Assembly: GCF_023887685.1 (NCBI RefSeq)
Contig: NZ_JAMWMR010000010.1
Coordinates: 107,755 to 171,754 of the forward strand
Length of the DNA: 64,000 nucleotides
Direction of reading: 5' to 3'
From: Streptomyces macrolidinus
Lineage (GTDB): Bacteria > Actinomycetota > Actinomycetes > Streptomycetales > Streptomycetaceae
Position numbers and translations under genes: made by a program
In this document: positions 1 through 8,291 of the stretch, piece by piece
How positions within the stretch are numbered: the first letter of the stretch is position 1
Layout of the letters: the number at the start of each line of letters is the position of its first letter
Notes under the pieces: generated by a model
Told to the model about the DNA's origin: nothing
Database searches by the model: none
Seen by the model: the letters and a program-made list of their open reading frames with translations, nothing else

Positions 1-519
1 CGTGGCGCGTGGAAGGCGTTCCGGCGCGGCATGGCCGCCGCACGCGAGGCGGGTCTGCCACTGCGCATCAATGTCGTCGTGACCGAGGACAACGCCTCTG
101 AGGCCGACGAGATGACTGCCCTCGCCAAGGAGTGGAACGTCGAGAACCACGCGTACACGAACATGACGCCCACGATCTATGGCGGCGGTGAGCCGCTGCT
201 CGCCCAGTCCGCCGCCCACCTACGACAGCGCAAGCCGTTCGCCGGCTGCAACGCGGGGCACACCTTTTTCCACGCCGACCCGCACGCCAAGGTGTCGATC
301 TGCAAGGTCGGCCGGGACGAGCAGATCGACCTCATGGCCGAAGGAATCAACGGCCTCACCCGGCTCGGCGTCATCGCCGACCGCCTCATGCTTCGCACCG
401 GAGGGTGCGAAGGCTGCGCCCTGTCCGGCACCTGCCGGGTCTGCCGCCCCCTGGCCAAGCACTACCAGGAGGCGAAGGCGCCGCTGCACAGCTACTGCCA
501 ACACGGAGACAAGGAGTGA
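1..519 (+). CDS. Radical SAM/SPASM domain protein, C-terminal part (cut by window start)
   Basis: The reading frame is open from base 1, so the N-terminal radical SAM core with its CX3CX2C motif lies outside the window. The visible 172 residues form a SPASM domain that would bind auxiliary iron-sulfur clusters. Seven cysteines are arranged as Cys (codon 247-249), ICK, GGCEGC, GTC, RVC and a final SYC. The phrase FHADPHAKVSICKVGRD is typical of the SPASM region. SPASM enzymes commonly install thioether or carbon-carbon links in ribosomal peptides. A 54-aa peptide gene starts 4 nt after the stop, which suggests the peptide is the substrate. The family assignment is firm; the substrate is inferred. 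Confidence 0.88.
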   Translation, partial: RGAWKAFRRGMAAAREAGLPLRINVVVTEDNASEADEMTALAKEWNVENHAYTNMTPTIYGGGEPLLAQSAAHLRQRKPFAGCNAGHTFFHADPHAKVSICKVGRDEQIDLMAEGINGLTRLGVIADRLMLRTGGCEGCALSGTCRVCRPLAKHYQEAKAPLHSYCQHGDKE

Positions 520-523
520 ATGC

Positions 524-688
524 ATGGCCGCACCTGTACCGGTGGACCTTCTGCCCGGCCCACCGACCTCGGCCCGCCTTGCGGCGCCGCCCGTCGCAGC
601 CCTCACGGTGACCGCCGTCCTGGATCTGGACGATGTCGTGGAGAGCGCGGAGTGCTCCTGCGATGCCGGAGACGACAACCCCCACTGA
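524..688 (+). CDS. Candidate RiPP precursor peptide, 54 aa
   Basis: This short frame starts at ATG 524, 7 nt after a clear AAGGAG (511-516) that overlaps the end of the radical SAM gene, so translation should be coupled. The N-terminal 40 residues are hydrophobic and proline/alanine rich and end in VLDLDDVVES, reminiscent of the [F/V]xLD leader motif of FxLD-type peptides. The C-terminus is AECSCDAGDDNPH, with the only two cysteines in a CxC arrangement plus an acidic tail. Placement directly behind a SPASM enzyme and small size support a leader/core peptide. The product structure is unknown. An overlapping ATG at 520 opens another frame and is less likely because its product is arginine-rich and non-descript. 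Confidence 0.68.
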   Translation: MAAPVPVDLLPGPPTSARLAAPPVAALTVTAVLDLDDVVESAECSCDAGDDNPH

Positions 689-711
689 CCGACAGAACCA
701 ATCGGTTCCGT

Positions 712-744
712 TCAGGCCCTGGCGTGCTTCGCGTCGGGGCCTGA
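712..744. terminator. Hairpin after the peptide gene
   Basis: Perfect 8-bp arms TCAGGCCC (712-719) and GGGCCTGA (737-744) enclose a 17-nt loop 24 nt after the peptide stop. It could end or attenuate the radical SAM-peptide transcript before the GNAT gene. There is no U-tract. Confidence 0.4.
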
Positions 745-775
745 GCCCTGCCGGGCGACCGTTAGGGTGCCGGTC

Positions 776-1693
776 ATGTTCTTCCGTTGGGACTGGCTCC
801 GGCCCGTACTGACCGCGCCGATCGTGCCGACCCTCGGTCCCGTCCATCCCGACGCACTGACCGTCGATGTCTTCGAGGACGTCATGCGAGCGGCCGTCAC
901 CGGGGACTTCTTGCCCTACGACAAGGACCGGCGCTGGGGCGGGGAGAAGAACGAGACTGTCCTCCGCGGGTACGTGGTTCACCAACCCGAGCAGACCCTC
1001 GTCCCCACCCTGACCCGGCGTGGACGCGGCACCGTCAAGGTATTCGCCTACGGGCACCACCGCCGCGTCGTGGACGAAGCAGCCGAACTGGCCGCGAAGC
1101 TCGCAGCCGCGCATGACGCGGCCAACGCCCGGGTCGTACGCCCCCTCGGCCCCGAGACCGCACACCCGCGCGGTACCCGCATCCAGCTCAAGGACTTCAC
1201 CACCGGCCCCTGCCCCGCCCCTGACGGCCCGGTCCGCCCCCTGCCCGACTGGCCGGCCGCCGTACAGGAGACCTTCGCCCCGTTCGCCGCTGCCATGGCC
1301 GCCGACGGCCTGGCCTTCCTGCACACCCAGATGCAGGTCGGCCGGTGCGGCCCGGTTCTCGCCGTCGCCGTCGAGGACCGCATCGTGGGTGCGATCGGCT
1401 CTCTGGAAGTACGACCCGACGCGATCGGACGCCCCCAGCTCATGCCCCAGTACTTCGCCGTCCTGCCCGAGGCCCGAGGGCAGGGCCTGGGCCGCGTCCT
1501 GTGGCGGGCCGCGATGCACTGGGGTCAGTCCTACGGCGCCTCCTACCAACTGCTCCAGACCGAGGTCGGCGGTCCTTCCGACAGGCTGTGCCAGATCGAA
1601 GGGCTGACCTCCCTCGGCTTCAGCCACACCACGCAGGCCCAGCGGGCGCCTCGGCCTTTGGTCACCGGTGGTCACTGTTCGGACAACAACTGA
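776..1693 (+). CDS. GNAT-domain N-acetyltransferase with long N-terminal extension
   Basis: The protein has 305 residues. The C-terminal half has the GNAT acetyl-CoA signature LPEARGQGLGRVLWRAA (Q/RxxGxG/A type) preceded by beta strands with VEDRIVGAIGSLEV. The first 150 residues, beginning MFFRWDWLRPVL, are not recognised and may bind the acceptor. ATG 776 is preferred over GTG 767 because AGGGTG (764-769) then serves as the ribosome site with 6-nt spacing. It follows the radical SAM/peptide pair in the same orientation after a hairpin, so it may act on the peptide, for example as a tailoring or self-resistance acetyltransferase. It could also be an unrelated GNAT. Confidence 0.75.
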   Translation: MFFRWDWLRPVLTAPIVPTLGPVHPDALTVDVFEDVMRAAVTGDFLPYDKDRRWGGEKNETVLRGYVVHQPEQTLVPTLTRRGRGTVKVFAYGHHRRVVDEAAELAAKLAAAHDAANARVVRPLGPETAHPRGTRIQLKDFTTGPCPAPDGPVRPLPDWPAAVQETFAPFAAAMAADGLAFLHTQMQVGRCGPVLAVAVEDRIVGAIGSLEVRPDAIGRPQLMPQYFAVLPEARGQGLGRVLWRAAMHWGQSYGASYQLLQTEVGGPSDRLCQIEGLTSLGFSHTTQAQRAPRPLVTGGHCSDNN

Positions 1694-1756
1694 TCACAGT
1701 CTCCATCGGATCCCCTCACTCCGCCTACAGTGCGAGGCCTACCTGGAGGGGGCGTC

Positions 1757-3385
1757 ATGCGCGCGGGGGTCAGGGTCGGGGTCATCGGTGGAGTGTTCGC
1801 GGTGCTGGTGGGGGGTGCCGGGTACGGGGCGTACAACATCCTCAGTGCGCTGAACAGCGGTCCCGCGGCCAGCAGTGAGCCCGCGGCGCACAGGACCGGG
1901 CCGCCGTCCGCGGACGAGGTCAAGGATGTAGAGGAGAAGTTCTTCGCCGCCTGGGCGAAGGGCGACGCGGCGACCGCGGCGTCTCTCACGAACAACTCCC
2001 AGGACGCGGAGCGGGTGTTGACCGCGTACGGCACCGACGCGCGCATCAAGGACGTGCACATCACGCCGGGCGTGCGGAGCGGGGGCTCGGTGCCGTTCTC
2101 GGTGAAGGCGACGGTGTCGTACAAGGGCAGGTCCGAGCCGCTCGCGTACGACAGCACGCTGACCGTCGTCCGCGGGGTGAGCACGGGGCGCGCGCTGGTC
2201 GACTGGCAGCCGTCCGTGGTCCATCCGGATCTGCAGAAGGGCGATACGCTCGCCACCGGTGAGGCCAAGGCCCCGCCCATCGAGGCGGTGGACCGCAACG
2301 GCGTGGTGCTGACGGGCAAGAAGTACCCCTCCCTCGGCCCGATCCTCGACTCGCTGCGCGCGAAGTACGGTGACGCGGCCGGTGGCAGTCCAGGCATCGA
2401 ACTGTCCGTCGTGCACGCCGACGACACCCCGGGCAAGACGCTGGTCACCCTCGCCAAGGGCAAGCCCGGCAAGCTGCGGACGACGATCGGCGCGGGCGCG
2501 CAGGCGGCGGCCGAGCGGGCCGTGGCGCAGTACGCGGAGTCGTCCGTGGTGGCCGTGAAGCCGAGCACGGGTGAGGTGCTCGCGGTCGCCAACCACCGCA
2601 AGGACGCCTTCAACGCGGCCTTCGAGGGGCGGCTGGCCCCCGGCTCCACGATGAAGATCATCACGGCGGCGATGCTCATCGACAACGGCGTCAGCTCGAT
2701 GAACGGCCCGGCGCCCTGCCCGGACACGGCGGTGTGGCAGAGCCAGACCTTCCACAACCTCCCGGGCATGGCCCCCAATGAGAGCGCCTCCCTCGCCAAC
2801 AGCTTCATGCGGTCGTGCAACACGGCGTTCGTGAAGCTGGTGGACGAGAAGCCGCTCACGGACGCGTCGTTGAAGGCCGAGGCCGAGGAGCGGTTCGGGC
2901 TCGGGCGGGACAACTGGAAGACGGGCATCGTCTCCTTCGACGGCAGCGTCCCCGCCTCCACCGGGCCGGACCGCGCGGCGAACGCCATCGGTCAGGGCCA
3001 GGTCCAGATGAGCCCGCTGAACATGGCCTCCGTCACGGCGACCGCGATCACCGGCACGTTCCGCCAGCCCTATCTGGTCTCACCACGGCTCGACGACCGT
3101 CAACCGGCCACCGCCCGGGGCCTCGCGCCGGGCACCGTCGCGCAGCTCAAGGCGATGATGCGGCTGACGGCGACCCAGGGCACCGCCGTGCAGGCGATGG
3201 CCGGGCTCGGCGGGGACGTCGGCGCGAAGACCGGGTCCGCGGAGGTCGACGGGCAGATGAAGTCCAACAGTTGGTTCACCGGCTACCGGGGCGACATCGC
3301 GGCGGCGGCCATGACCCAGGAGGGCGGCCACGGCGGTGACGCGGCCGGGCCCATCGTCGCGGCCGTGCTGCGCGCGGGCGGCTGA
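1757..3385 (+). CDS. Penicillin-binding protein (NTF2-like domain + transpeptidase)
   Basis: This is a 542-aa membrane-anchored D,D-transpeptidase acting on peptidoglycan outside the cell. An N-terminal transmembrane anchor (about residues 5-27) is followed by an NTF2-like MecA_N-type domain (about 50-170) and the penicillin-binding transpeptidase domain. All three catalytic motifs are visible: SxxK at S297-K300 (GSTMK), SxN at S353-N355 (SCN) and KTG at 491-493. ATG 1757 follows GGAGGG (1745-1750) by 6 nt. The next gene encodes a close paralogue, so the pair looks like a tandem duplication. From memory, adjacent PBPs also occur in S. coelicolor. Confidence 0.92.
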   Translation: MRAGVRVGVIGGVFAVLVGGAGYGAYNILSALNSGPAASSEPAAHRTGPPSADEVKDVEEKFFAAWAKGDAATAASLTNNSQDAERVLTAYGTDARIKDVHITPGVRSGGSVPFSVKATVSYKGRSEPLAYDSTLTVVRGVSTGRALVDWQPSVVHPDLQKGDTLATGEAKAPPIEAVDRNGVVLTGKKYPSLGPILDSLRAKYGDAAGGSPGIELSVVHADDTPGKTLVTLAKGKPGKLRTTIGAGAQAAAERAVAQYAESSVVAVKPSTGEVLAVANHRKDAFNAAFEGRLAPGSTMKIITAAMLIDNGVSSMNGPAPCPDTAVWQSQTFHNLPGMAPNESASLANSFMRSCNTAFVKLVDEKPLTDASLKAEAEERFGLGRDNWKTGIVSFDGSVPASTGPDRAANAIGQGQVQMSPLNMASVTATAITGTFRQPYLVSPRLDDRQPATARGLAPGTVAQLKAMMRLTATQGTAVQAMAGLGGDVGAKTGSAEVDGQMKSNSWFTGYRGDIAAAAMTQEGGHGGDAAGPIVAAVLRAGG

Positions 3386-3400
3386 AATCGCCTGTGTCGT

Positions 3401-3416
3401 CCAGCCTTTAGGCTGG
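3401..3416. terminator. Short palindrome between the two PBP genes
   Basis: CCAGCC-TTTA-GGCTGG forms a 6-bp stem in the 90-bp gap between the PBP paralogues. It may be a weak terminator or attenuator; nothing else is visible in the gap. Confidence 0.25.
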
Positions 3417-3475
3417 TCGCTCGCGTTGAGGAGCGTGGGGCACGGGGGGCCTGGGGACTTGGAGGGTCGAAAGCT

Positions 3476-5146
3476 GTGGGCAAGAGAAGGCGCGTCACCG
3501 AGCGTCGTAGGACGAACCGGCCGCTGGTGATCGGGGGAGCGATCGCCGCCATCGGTGTGGGGGGCGCGATCGTCGGCTACAGCGTGACGGGGGGCTCGGC
3601 GGCCGACGACCGTACGGCGGCCACGGCCGACCACAAGGACGTGCCGACGGGCCCGCTGTCGAAGTCCGAGGTCCGCTCGGCGGCCACGGCGTTCCTGACG
3701 GCCTGGCAGCACGGCGACCTCGCGAAGGCGGCGGCCACCACGGACGACACGGCGGCGGCGACCCGGGCCCTTAACGGGTACGGCAAGGACGCGCACATCA
3801 AGGGTGTCACCCTGACGCGTGGCACGCCGTCCGGGGCGTCCGTCCCGTTCTCGGTCAAGGGCACGGTGTCGTACGAGGGCAAGAGCGAGCCGCTGGCCTA
3901 CGCGTCGAAGCTGACGGTGGTACGCCGCGCGGAGGACGGGGTGCCGCTGGTGCGCTGGCAGTCCTCGGTGCTGCACCCTGATCTGGCCGACGGGGACCGG
4001 CTGGTGACGGGTGAGGCGGGCGCGCCCCCGATCAAGGCCCTGGACCGGGACGGCGGTGAACTCACCACGGCCGCCTACCCGTCGCTCGGCGCGGTCCTCG
4101 ACGGCCTGCGCGAGAAGTACGGCAAGTCGGGCGGCGGCACGGCGGGCGTGGAGCTGCGGATCGTCCGCAGGGCACCGGCCAAGGGCACGCAGAAGACGCC
4201 CGACAAGACGCTGGTCACGCTGAGCAAGGGCACGCCGGGCACGGTGAAGACGACGCTGAGCCCGAAGCTCCAGGCGAAGGCGGAGCAGCAGGTGGCCAAG
4301 ACGCCCAAGGCGTCCGTGGTCGTCATGCGTCCGTCGACGGGCGAGATCCTGGCGGTGGCGAACTCGGGCCATGGCTTCAACGTGGGCTTGCAGGGCTCTC
4401 TCGCCCCCGGCTCGACGATGAAGATCGTGACGTCGACGCTGCTGTTCGAGAAGCATCTGGCGTCGGCGGACAAGGTGCATCCGTGCCCCAAGTACTCGAC
4501 GTACGGGGGCTGGAAGTTCCAGAACGTCAACAAGTTCCAGATCAAGAAGGGCACGTTCAAGGCGAGCTTCGCGGCGTCCTGCAACACGGCCTTCATCAGC
4601 CAGGCGAAGAAGCTGGACGACGACGATCTCACCAAGGTCGCCCAGCAGGTCTACGGTCTGGGCCTGAACAACTGGTCCATCGGCGTACCGAGCTTCGACG
4701 GCGCGGTGCCGGTGCAGAGCGCGGCCCCGATGGCGGCGTCCCTGATCGGCCAGGGCGGGGTCCGGATGAACCCGATGAACATGGCCTCGGTGGTCTCGAC
4801 GGCGAAGACGGGCGTCTTCCACCAGCCGTACCTGGTCTCCCCGTCGGTGGACCACCGCACACTGGCGAAGGCGAGCCGCACGATGTCGGCCTCGGCCCAC
4901 GCCCAGTTGAAGGAGGTCCTCCAGTACACGGCCGCGGCGGGCACGGCCGCCAAGGCGATGGCGGGCCTCGGCCCGGACTTCGGCGCGAAGACCGGCTCGG
5001 CGGAGGTCGACAACCAGGAGGACCCGAACGGGTGGTTCGCGGCCTGGAAGGGCGACCTGGCCGGCGCGGGCGTGGTCCAGGAGGGCGGCCACGGCGGCGA
5101 CTCGGCGGGCCCGATCGTGGCGGCCCTGCTGCGGGCCGGGGGCTGA
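3476..5146 (+). CDS. Penicillin-binding protein paralogue
   Basis: This 556-aa protein has the same architecture as its upstream neighbour: a cytoplasmic Arg-rich start (GKRRRVTERRR), a transmembrane segment near 18-40, an NTF2-like domain and a transpeptidase domain. Catalytic motifs are S313-K316 (SxxK), S368-N370 (SCN) and K505-G507 (KTG). The start is GTG 3476, 9 nt downstream of GGAGGG (3461-3466). It has an extra stretch near residues 215-240 (VRRAPAKGTQKTPDK) compared with the first copy. Both enzymes end in a near-identical GGHGGD(A/S)AGPIVA(A/V)LRAGG tail, supporting duplication. Both presumably cross-link hyphal or spore-wall peptidoglycan; specificity cannot be read from sequence. 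Confidence 0.92.
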   Translation: MGKRRRVTERRRTNRPLVIGGAIAAIGVGGAIVGYSVTGGSAADDRTAATADHKDVPTGPLSKSEVRSAATAFLTAWQHGDLAKAAATTDDTAAATRALNGYGKDAHIKGVTLTRGTPSGASVPFSVKGTVSYEGKSEPLAYASKLTVVRRAEDGVPLVRWQSSVLHPDLADGDRLVTGEAGAPPIKALDRDGGELTTAAYPSLGAVLDGLREKYGKSGGGTAGVELRIVRRAPAKGTQKTPDKTLVTLSKGTPGTVKTTLSPKLQAKAEQQVAKTPKASVVVMRPSTGEILAVANSGHGFNVGLQGSLAPGSTMKIVTSTLLFEKHLASADKVHPCPKYSTYGGWKFQNVNKFQIKKGTFKASFAASCNTAFISQAKKLDDDDLTKVAQQVYGLGLNNWSIGVPSFDGAVPVQSAAPMAASLIGQGGVRMNPMNMASVVSTAKTGVFHQPYLVSPSVDHRTLAKASRTMSASAHAQLKEVLQYTAAAGTAAKAMAGLGPDFGAKTGSAEVDNQEDPNGWFAAWKGDLAGAGVVQEGGHGGDSAGPIVAALLRAGG

Positions 5147-5222
5147 GGCGGGCCGGGGGCCGGGGGTGACGCGGGCGCGCTGACCGGCATCCGGAATCGG
5201 TTCGCGTGGCTCCTGTGCCCCT

Positions 5223-5422
5223 CGCTAGTGCCCCGGCAGGCAACGTTTGCCCGTCAGGAGCGGCGTCCGGTGCGTGCTCTGGGGGTACCCCCTGCTCACA
5301 GAGCTTGGGGGAGTGCCGGACGGAAGCCCTCGTACTGGACGTACGTGGGCTTTCGTCCGGTGCGGCGAGAGCACGTGCCGGGCGTCGCGACGGGGCGAGC
5401 GTTGCCTGCCGGGGCACTAGCG
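5223..5422. repeat. 200-bp MITE-like inverted-repeat element
   Basis: Perfect 23-bp terminal inverted repeats lie at 5223-5245 and 5400-5422. Between them are a palindrome GGGGGTACCCCC (5281-5292), a CT..GAGCTTGGGGGAG hairpin and a second stem-loop (5316-5329 pairing with 5347-5360 around an ACGTAC/GTACGT core). The flanks just inside the terminal repeats are also partly complementary, so the whole region can fold as one branched cruciform. It fills the intergenic gap and encodes nothing convincing. No clear target-site duplication was seen. Confidence 0.75.
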
Positions 5423-5458
5423 TGGCGTTCTCGCTGTCTCCCCCGCCAAGGAGTTCCG

Positions 5459-5965
5459 ATGACGACGCCCCCCACCCAAGACTCCGCAGCTCACCCCCGC
5501 TTCGCCGAAGCCCTTCAGGAGTTGGGACTCGGTGAACTGCGGGGGCGGATCCGCCGCTTCCCGGACGCGACGCGGACCGCCGCCGAGGCCGCCGCGGCGA
5601 TCGGCTGCGAGCTGAGCCAGATCTGCAAGTCGCTGATCTTCGCGGCGGACAAGGTGCCGGTGCTCGTCCTCATGGACGGGGCGTCCCGGGTGGACGTGGA
5701 GCGGGTCCGGGAGGTGCTCGGGGCCGAGAAGGTGACCCGGGCGGCGGCCGAGGTCGTGCGCGAGACCACCGGGTACGCGATCGGCGGGGTGCCGCCCTTC
5801 GGGCACCGTACGAAGACGCGCGTGCTCGCCGACCGTTCGCTGCTCGGCCACGACACCGTGTGGGCCGCGGCGGGCACGCCGCACACCGTGTTCCCGATGG
5901 ACCCGAAGACGCTGATCGCCCACGCGGGCGGCACGCTGGTGGACGTCCGCGAGCAGTCCGCATGA
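5459..5965 (+). CDS. YbaK/EbsC family aminoacyl-tRNA deacylase
   Basis: This 168-aa protein belongs to the YbaK/ProX trans-editing family, which hydrolyses mischarged tRNA such as Cys-tRNA(Pro). Family features include CELSQICKSLIF with the conserved lysine, VLVLMDGASRVD, and GYAIGGVPPFGH with the conserved GG(V/I)PPFGH loop. ATG 5459 is chosen because AAGGAG (5448-5453) is 5 nt upstream; the frame extends further upstream only through the inverted-repeat element. Its stop overlaps the next gene's start (ATGA), so it is translationally coupled to the EamA-type transporter. Confidence 0.88.
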   Translation: MTTPPTQDSAAHPRFAEALQELGLGELRGRIRRFPDATRTAAEAAAAIGCELSQICKSLIFAADKVPVLVLMDGASRVDVERVREVLGAEKVTRAAAEVVRETTGYAIGGVPPFGHRTKTRVLADRSLLGHDTVWAAAGTPHTVFPMDPKTLIAHAGGTLVDVREQSA

Positions 5966-6807
5966 CCCCGGCGGTCACCGCCGCGGTTCTGCTCGCCGCC
6001 TTCACGCACGCCGGGTGGAACGCGATCGCCCACCGCATCACCGACAAGCTGGTCGGCTTCACGCTGATCGCGGGCGGCGGGCTGCTCATCGGGCTGGTGA
6101 TGACCCCGTTCGTGGCGTTCCCGGCGGCGCGGGCCTGGCCGTATCTCCTCGCCTCCGCCGTCATCCACATCGCGTACAACCTGCTGCTGATGCGCTCGTT
6201 CCAGCTCGGTGACTTCGGGCAGGCGTACCCGATCGCGCGCGGCACCGCGCCCCTGCTGGTCACCGTGCTGGCCGCGGTCTTCGCGCACGAGGTGCCGGAC
6301 GGCTGGGCGGCGGCGGGCGTCGCCGTGTCGTGCGCGGGGCTGACCGGCGTGGCGCTGTGGGGGCTGCGCGGGCGCCGTCCGAACTGGGCGGCCATCGGCG
6401 CCGCGCTCGCGACGGGCGGGACGATAGCGGCGTACACGGTGGTGGACGGGCTCGGCGTCCGGGCGTCGGGGTCCTCGTTCGGGTACATCGCGTGGCTGAT
6501 GGCGGCCCAGGGAATCGTGATCCCCGTGTACGCCGCCCACCGGTGGAAGGGCGAACTCATCGGCGTCCTGCGGCCGTACGCGAAGCTGGGCCTGCTGGGC
6601 GCGGCCCTGTCGGTGGCGGCGTACACCCTGGTCCTGTGGGCGCAGACCCGTGCGGAGCTGGCCCCCGTGGCCGCCCTGCGGGAGTCCTCGATCATCGTCG
6701 GCGCGGCCATCGGCGCGGTCTTCTTCAAGGAGCGGTTCGGTCTCCCGCGGATCGCGGCGGCCGGTCTGCTGGTCGTCGGCATCGGCCTGATGCTGCACAC
6801 CGGTTAG
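5962..6807 (+). CDS. EamA/DMT-family membrane transporter
   Basis: This 281-aa protein has about ten hydrophobic helices arranged as two five-helix halves typical of drug/metabolite transporters. Examples are AVLLAAFTHAGWNAIAH at the start and PVAALRESSIIVGAAIGAVFFKE near the end, the latter matching the EamA signature (E..S...GA..G...F.E). ATG 5962 overlaps the YbaK stop by 4 bp. The substrate is unknown; metabolite or amino-acid export is common in the family. Confidence 0.87.
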   Translation: MTPAVTAAVLLAAFTHAGWNAIAHRITDKLVGFTLIAGGGLLIGLVMTPFVAFPAARAWPYLLASAVIHIAYNLLLMRSFQLGDFGQAYPIARGTAPLLVTVLAAVFAHEVPDGWAAAGVAVSCAGLTGVALWGLRGRRPNWAAIGAALATGGTIAAYTVVDGLGVRASGSSFGYIAWLMAAQGIVIPVYAAHRWKGELIGVLRPYAKLGLLGAALSVAAYTLVLWAQTRAELAPVAALRESSIIVGAAIGAVFFKERFGLPRIAAAGLLVVGIGLMLHTG

Positions 6808-6931
6808 CGGGTCGGTCGGACGCGGCGCGCCGGGCGTCCGGTGGCCTCGCATACCTCGCTCCGCGAGCGAGCATCCTGGGCGGGCGCGTCGCAGCGCACC
6901 ACCACCGACCATGGATCAAGAAGGGGACGAG

Positions 6932-7822
6932 ATGACCGACCAGCTCACCGTGAGTGTCCTGGGCACCGGGATCATGGGGGCCGCGATGGCCCGCAGCCTC
7001 GCCCGTGCCGGACACACCGTCCGCGCCTGGAACCGCACCCGCGCCAAGGCCGAGCCCCTCGCCGCCAACGGCGCACAGATCGCGGACACCCCCGCCGAGG
7101 CCGTGCAGGGCGCCGATGTCGTACTGACCATGCTGTACGACGGCCCGGCCACCCTGGAGGTCATGCGGGAGGCCGCCCCCGCCCTGCGGACCGGTGCCGC
7201 CTGGGTGCAGTCGACCACCGCCGGGATCGAGGGCGTCGGCGAGCTGGCCGGGTTCGCCCGCGACCACGGTCTGGTCTTCTACGACGCCCCCGTGCTCGGC
7301 ACCCGCCAGCCCGCTGAGGCCGGACAGCTCACCGTCCTCGCCGCGGGCCCGTCGAGCGGCCGGGCGGTGGTGACGCCGGTCTTCGACGCCGTCGGCAGCC
7401 GTACGGTCTGGGCCGGTGAGGACGGCGCCGAGGCCGGTGGCACCCGGCTGAAGCTGGTGGCCAACAGTTGGGTCCTCGCGGTCACCGCCGCGACCGGCGA
7501 GGTGCTGGCCCTGGCGCGGGGCCTCGGTGTCGACCCGCAGAACTTCCTGGACATCATCGCCGGGGGCGGGCTCGACATGGGCTATCTGCGCGCCAAGGCC
7601 GACGCCATCCTGCACGACAAGCTCACCCCGCCCAGCTTCGCGGTGACCACCGCGGAGAAGGACGCCCGGCTGATCGCACGGGCCGGTGAGCAGCACGGCG
7701 TCCGCCTCGACCTGATCGCCGCGACCGCCGAACGCTTCTCCCGCGCCGCGGCCCAGGGCCATGGCGCCGAGGACATGGCCGCCGCGTACTTCGCGAGCTT
7801 CGAGGAGAAGCCCGCCTCCTGA
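6932..7822 (+). CDS. NAD(P)-binding beta-hydroxyacid dehydrogenase-family oxidoreductase
   Basis: This 296-aa protein resembles 3-hydroxyisobutyrate dehydrogenase and imine reductase-like enzymes. The Rossmann nucleotide site is VSVLGTGIMGAAMARSL (GxGxMGxxMA), followed by NRT for cofactor discrimination. The conserved substrate-site stretch is DAPVLGTRQPAEAGQLTVLAAG, and the catalytic lysine lies in KLVANSW (family pattern KxxxN). ATG 6932 is preferred because a GGGGAC site lies just upstream; an in-frame ATG at 6911 would add seven residues. It is in a monocistronic setting. The physiological substrate is unknown. Confidence 0.88.
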   Translation: MTDQLTVSVLGTGIMGAAMARSLARAGHTVRAWNRTRAKAEPLAANGAQIADTPAEAVQGADVVLTMLYDGPATLEVMREAAPALRTGAAWVQSTTAGIEGVGELAGFARDHGLVFYDAPVLGTRQPAEAGQLTVLAAGPSSGRAVVTPVFDAVGSRTVWAGEDGAEAGGTRLKLVANSWVLAVTAATGEVLALARGLGVDPQNFLDIIAGGGLDMGYLRAKADAILHDKLTPPSFAVTTAEKDARLIARAGEQHGVRLDLIAATAERFSRAAAQGHGAEDMAAAYFASFEEKPAS

Positions 7823-7896
7823 GGACCGCCCCGCGAGGTGTGCATGCGGCGGCCAGGAGGAGCACCCTGGAATCAGCGCATCCGGAGGTGAAGGTC

Positions 7897-8175
7897 ATGG
7901 TTCTGCACACCGCGGCGGGATGGCATGTCGAACTCGAATTCGAGGAGGATACGGACAAGACGCGGGCGGCGGCGCTCGTACGACTTCCCGACGGCGGCGA
8001 GGTCCGCTCGCGCGGATACGCCAGCCGTCACCACACCGACGCTAATCAGCCGCGCGTCGGCGAGGAGATCGCCGGGGCGCGCGCGCTCAACGAGTTGGCG
8101 ATGCGGCTGCTCACGAAGGCGCACAGTGAGATCGACGAGGCCTCGGGACGAACGTCGCGTCCGCTGACGCACTGA
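7897..8175 (+). CDS. DUF1876-type small protein
   Basis: This 92-aa protein has a single beta-rich/alpha domain recognised as the actinobacterial DUF1876 type. Its start is HTAAGWHVELEFEED, the middle carries an RGYASRHHTD segment, and a conserved VGEEIAGARALNELAMRLL helix follows. ATG 7897 lies 8 nt after GGAGG (7884-7888). The function is not established; members are small cytoplasmic proteins found singly in Streptomyces. It is followed by a strong hairpin terminator. Confidence 0.8.
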   Translation: MVLHTAAGWHVELEFEEDTDKTRAAALVRLPDGGEVRSRGYASRHHTDANQPRVGEEIAGARALNELAMRLLTKAHSEIDEASGRTSRPLTH

Positions 8176-8199
8176 GGGCGACCCCGAGGACGCCCCGCT

Positions 8200-8231
8200 G
8201 ATGCCCGTACGCGATGCGGCGTACGGGCATC
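8200..8231. terminator. Bidirectional stem-loop terminator
   Basis: A perfect 13-bp stem (8200-8212 with 8219-8231) and 6-nt loop lie between the convergent DUF1876 gene and serine hydrolase gene. There is no U-tract, as is common in Streptomyces. Confidence 0.7.
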
Positions 8232-8291
8232 ACGTATACGGGGGGCATCACGCATACACGCACACACGGATACGGGGGACCGGTCGCGCCG

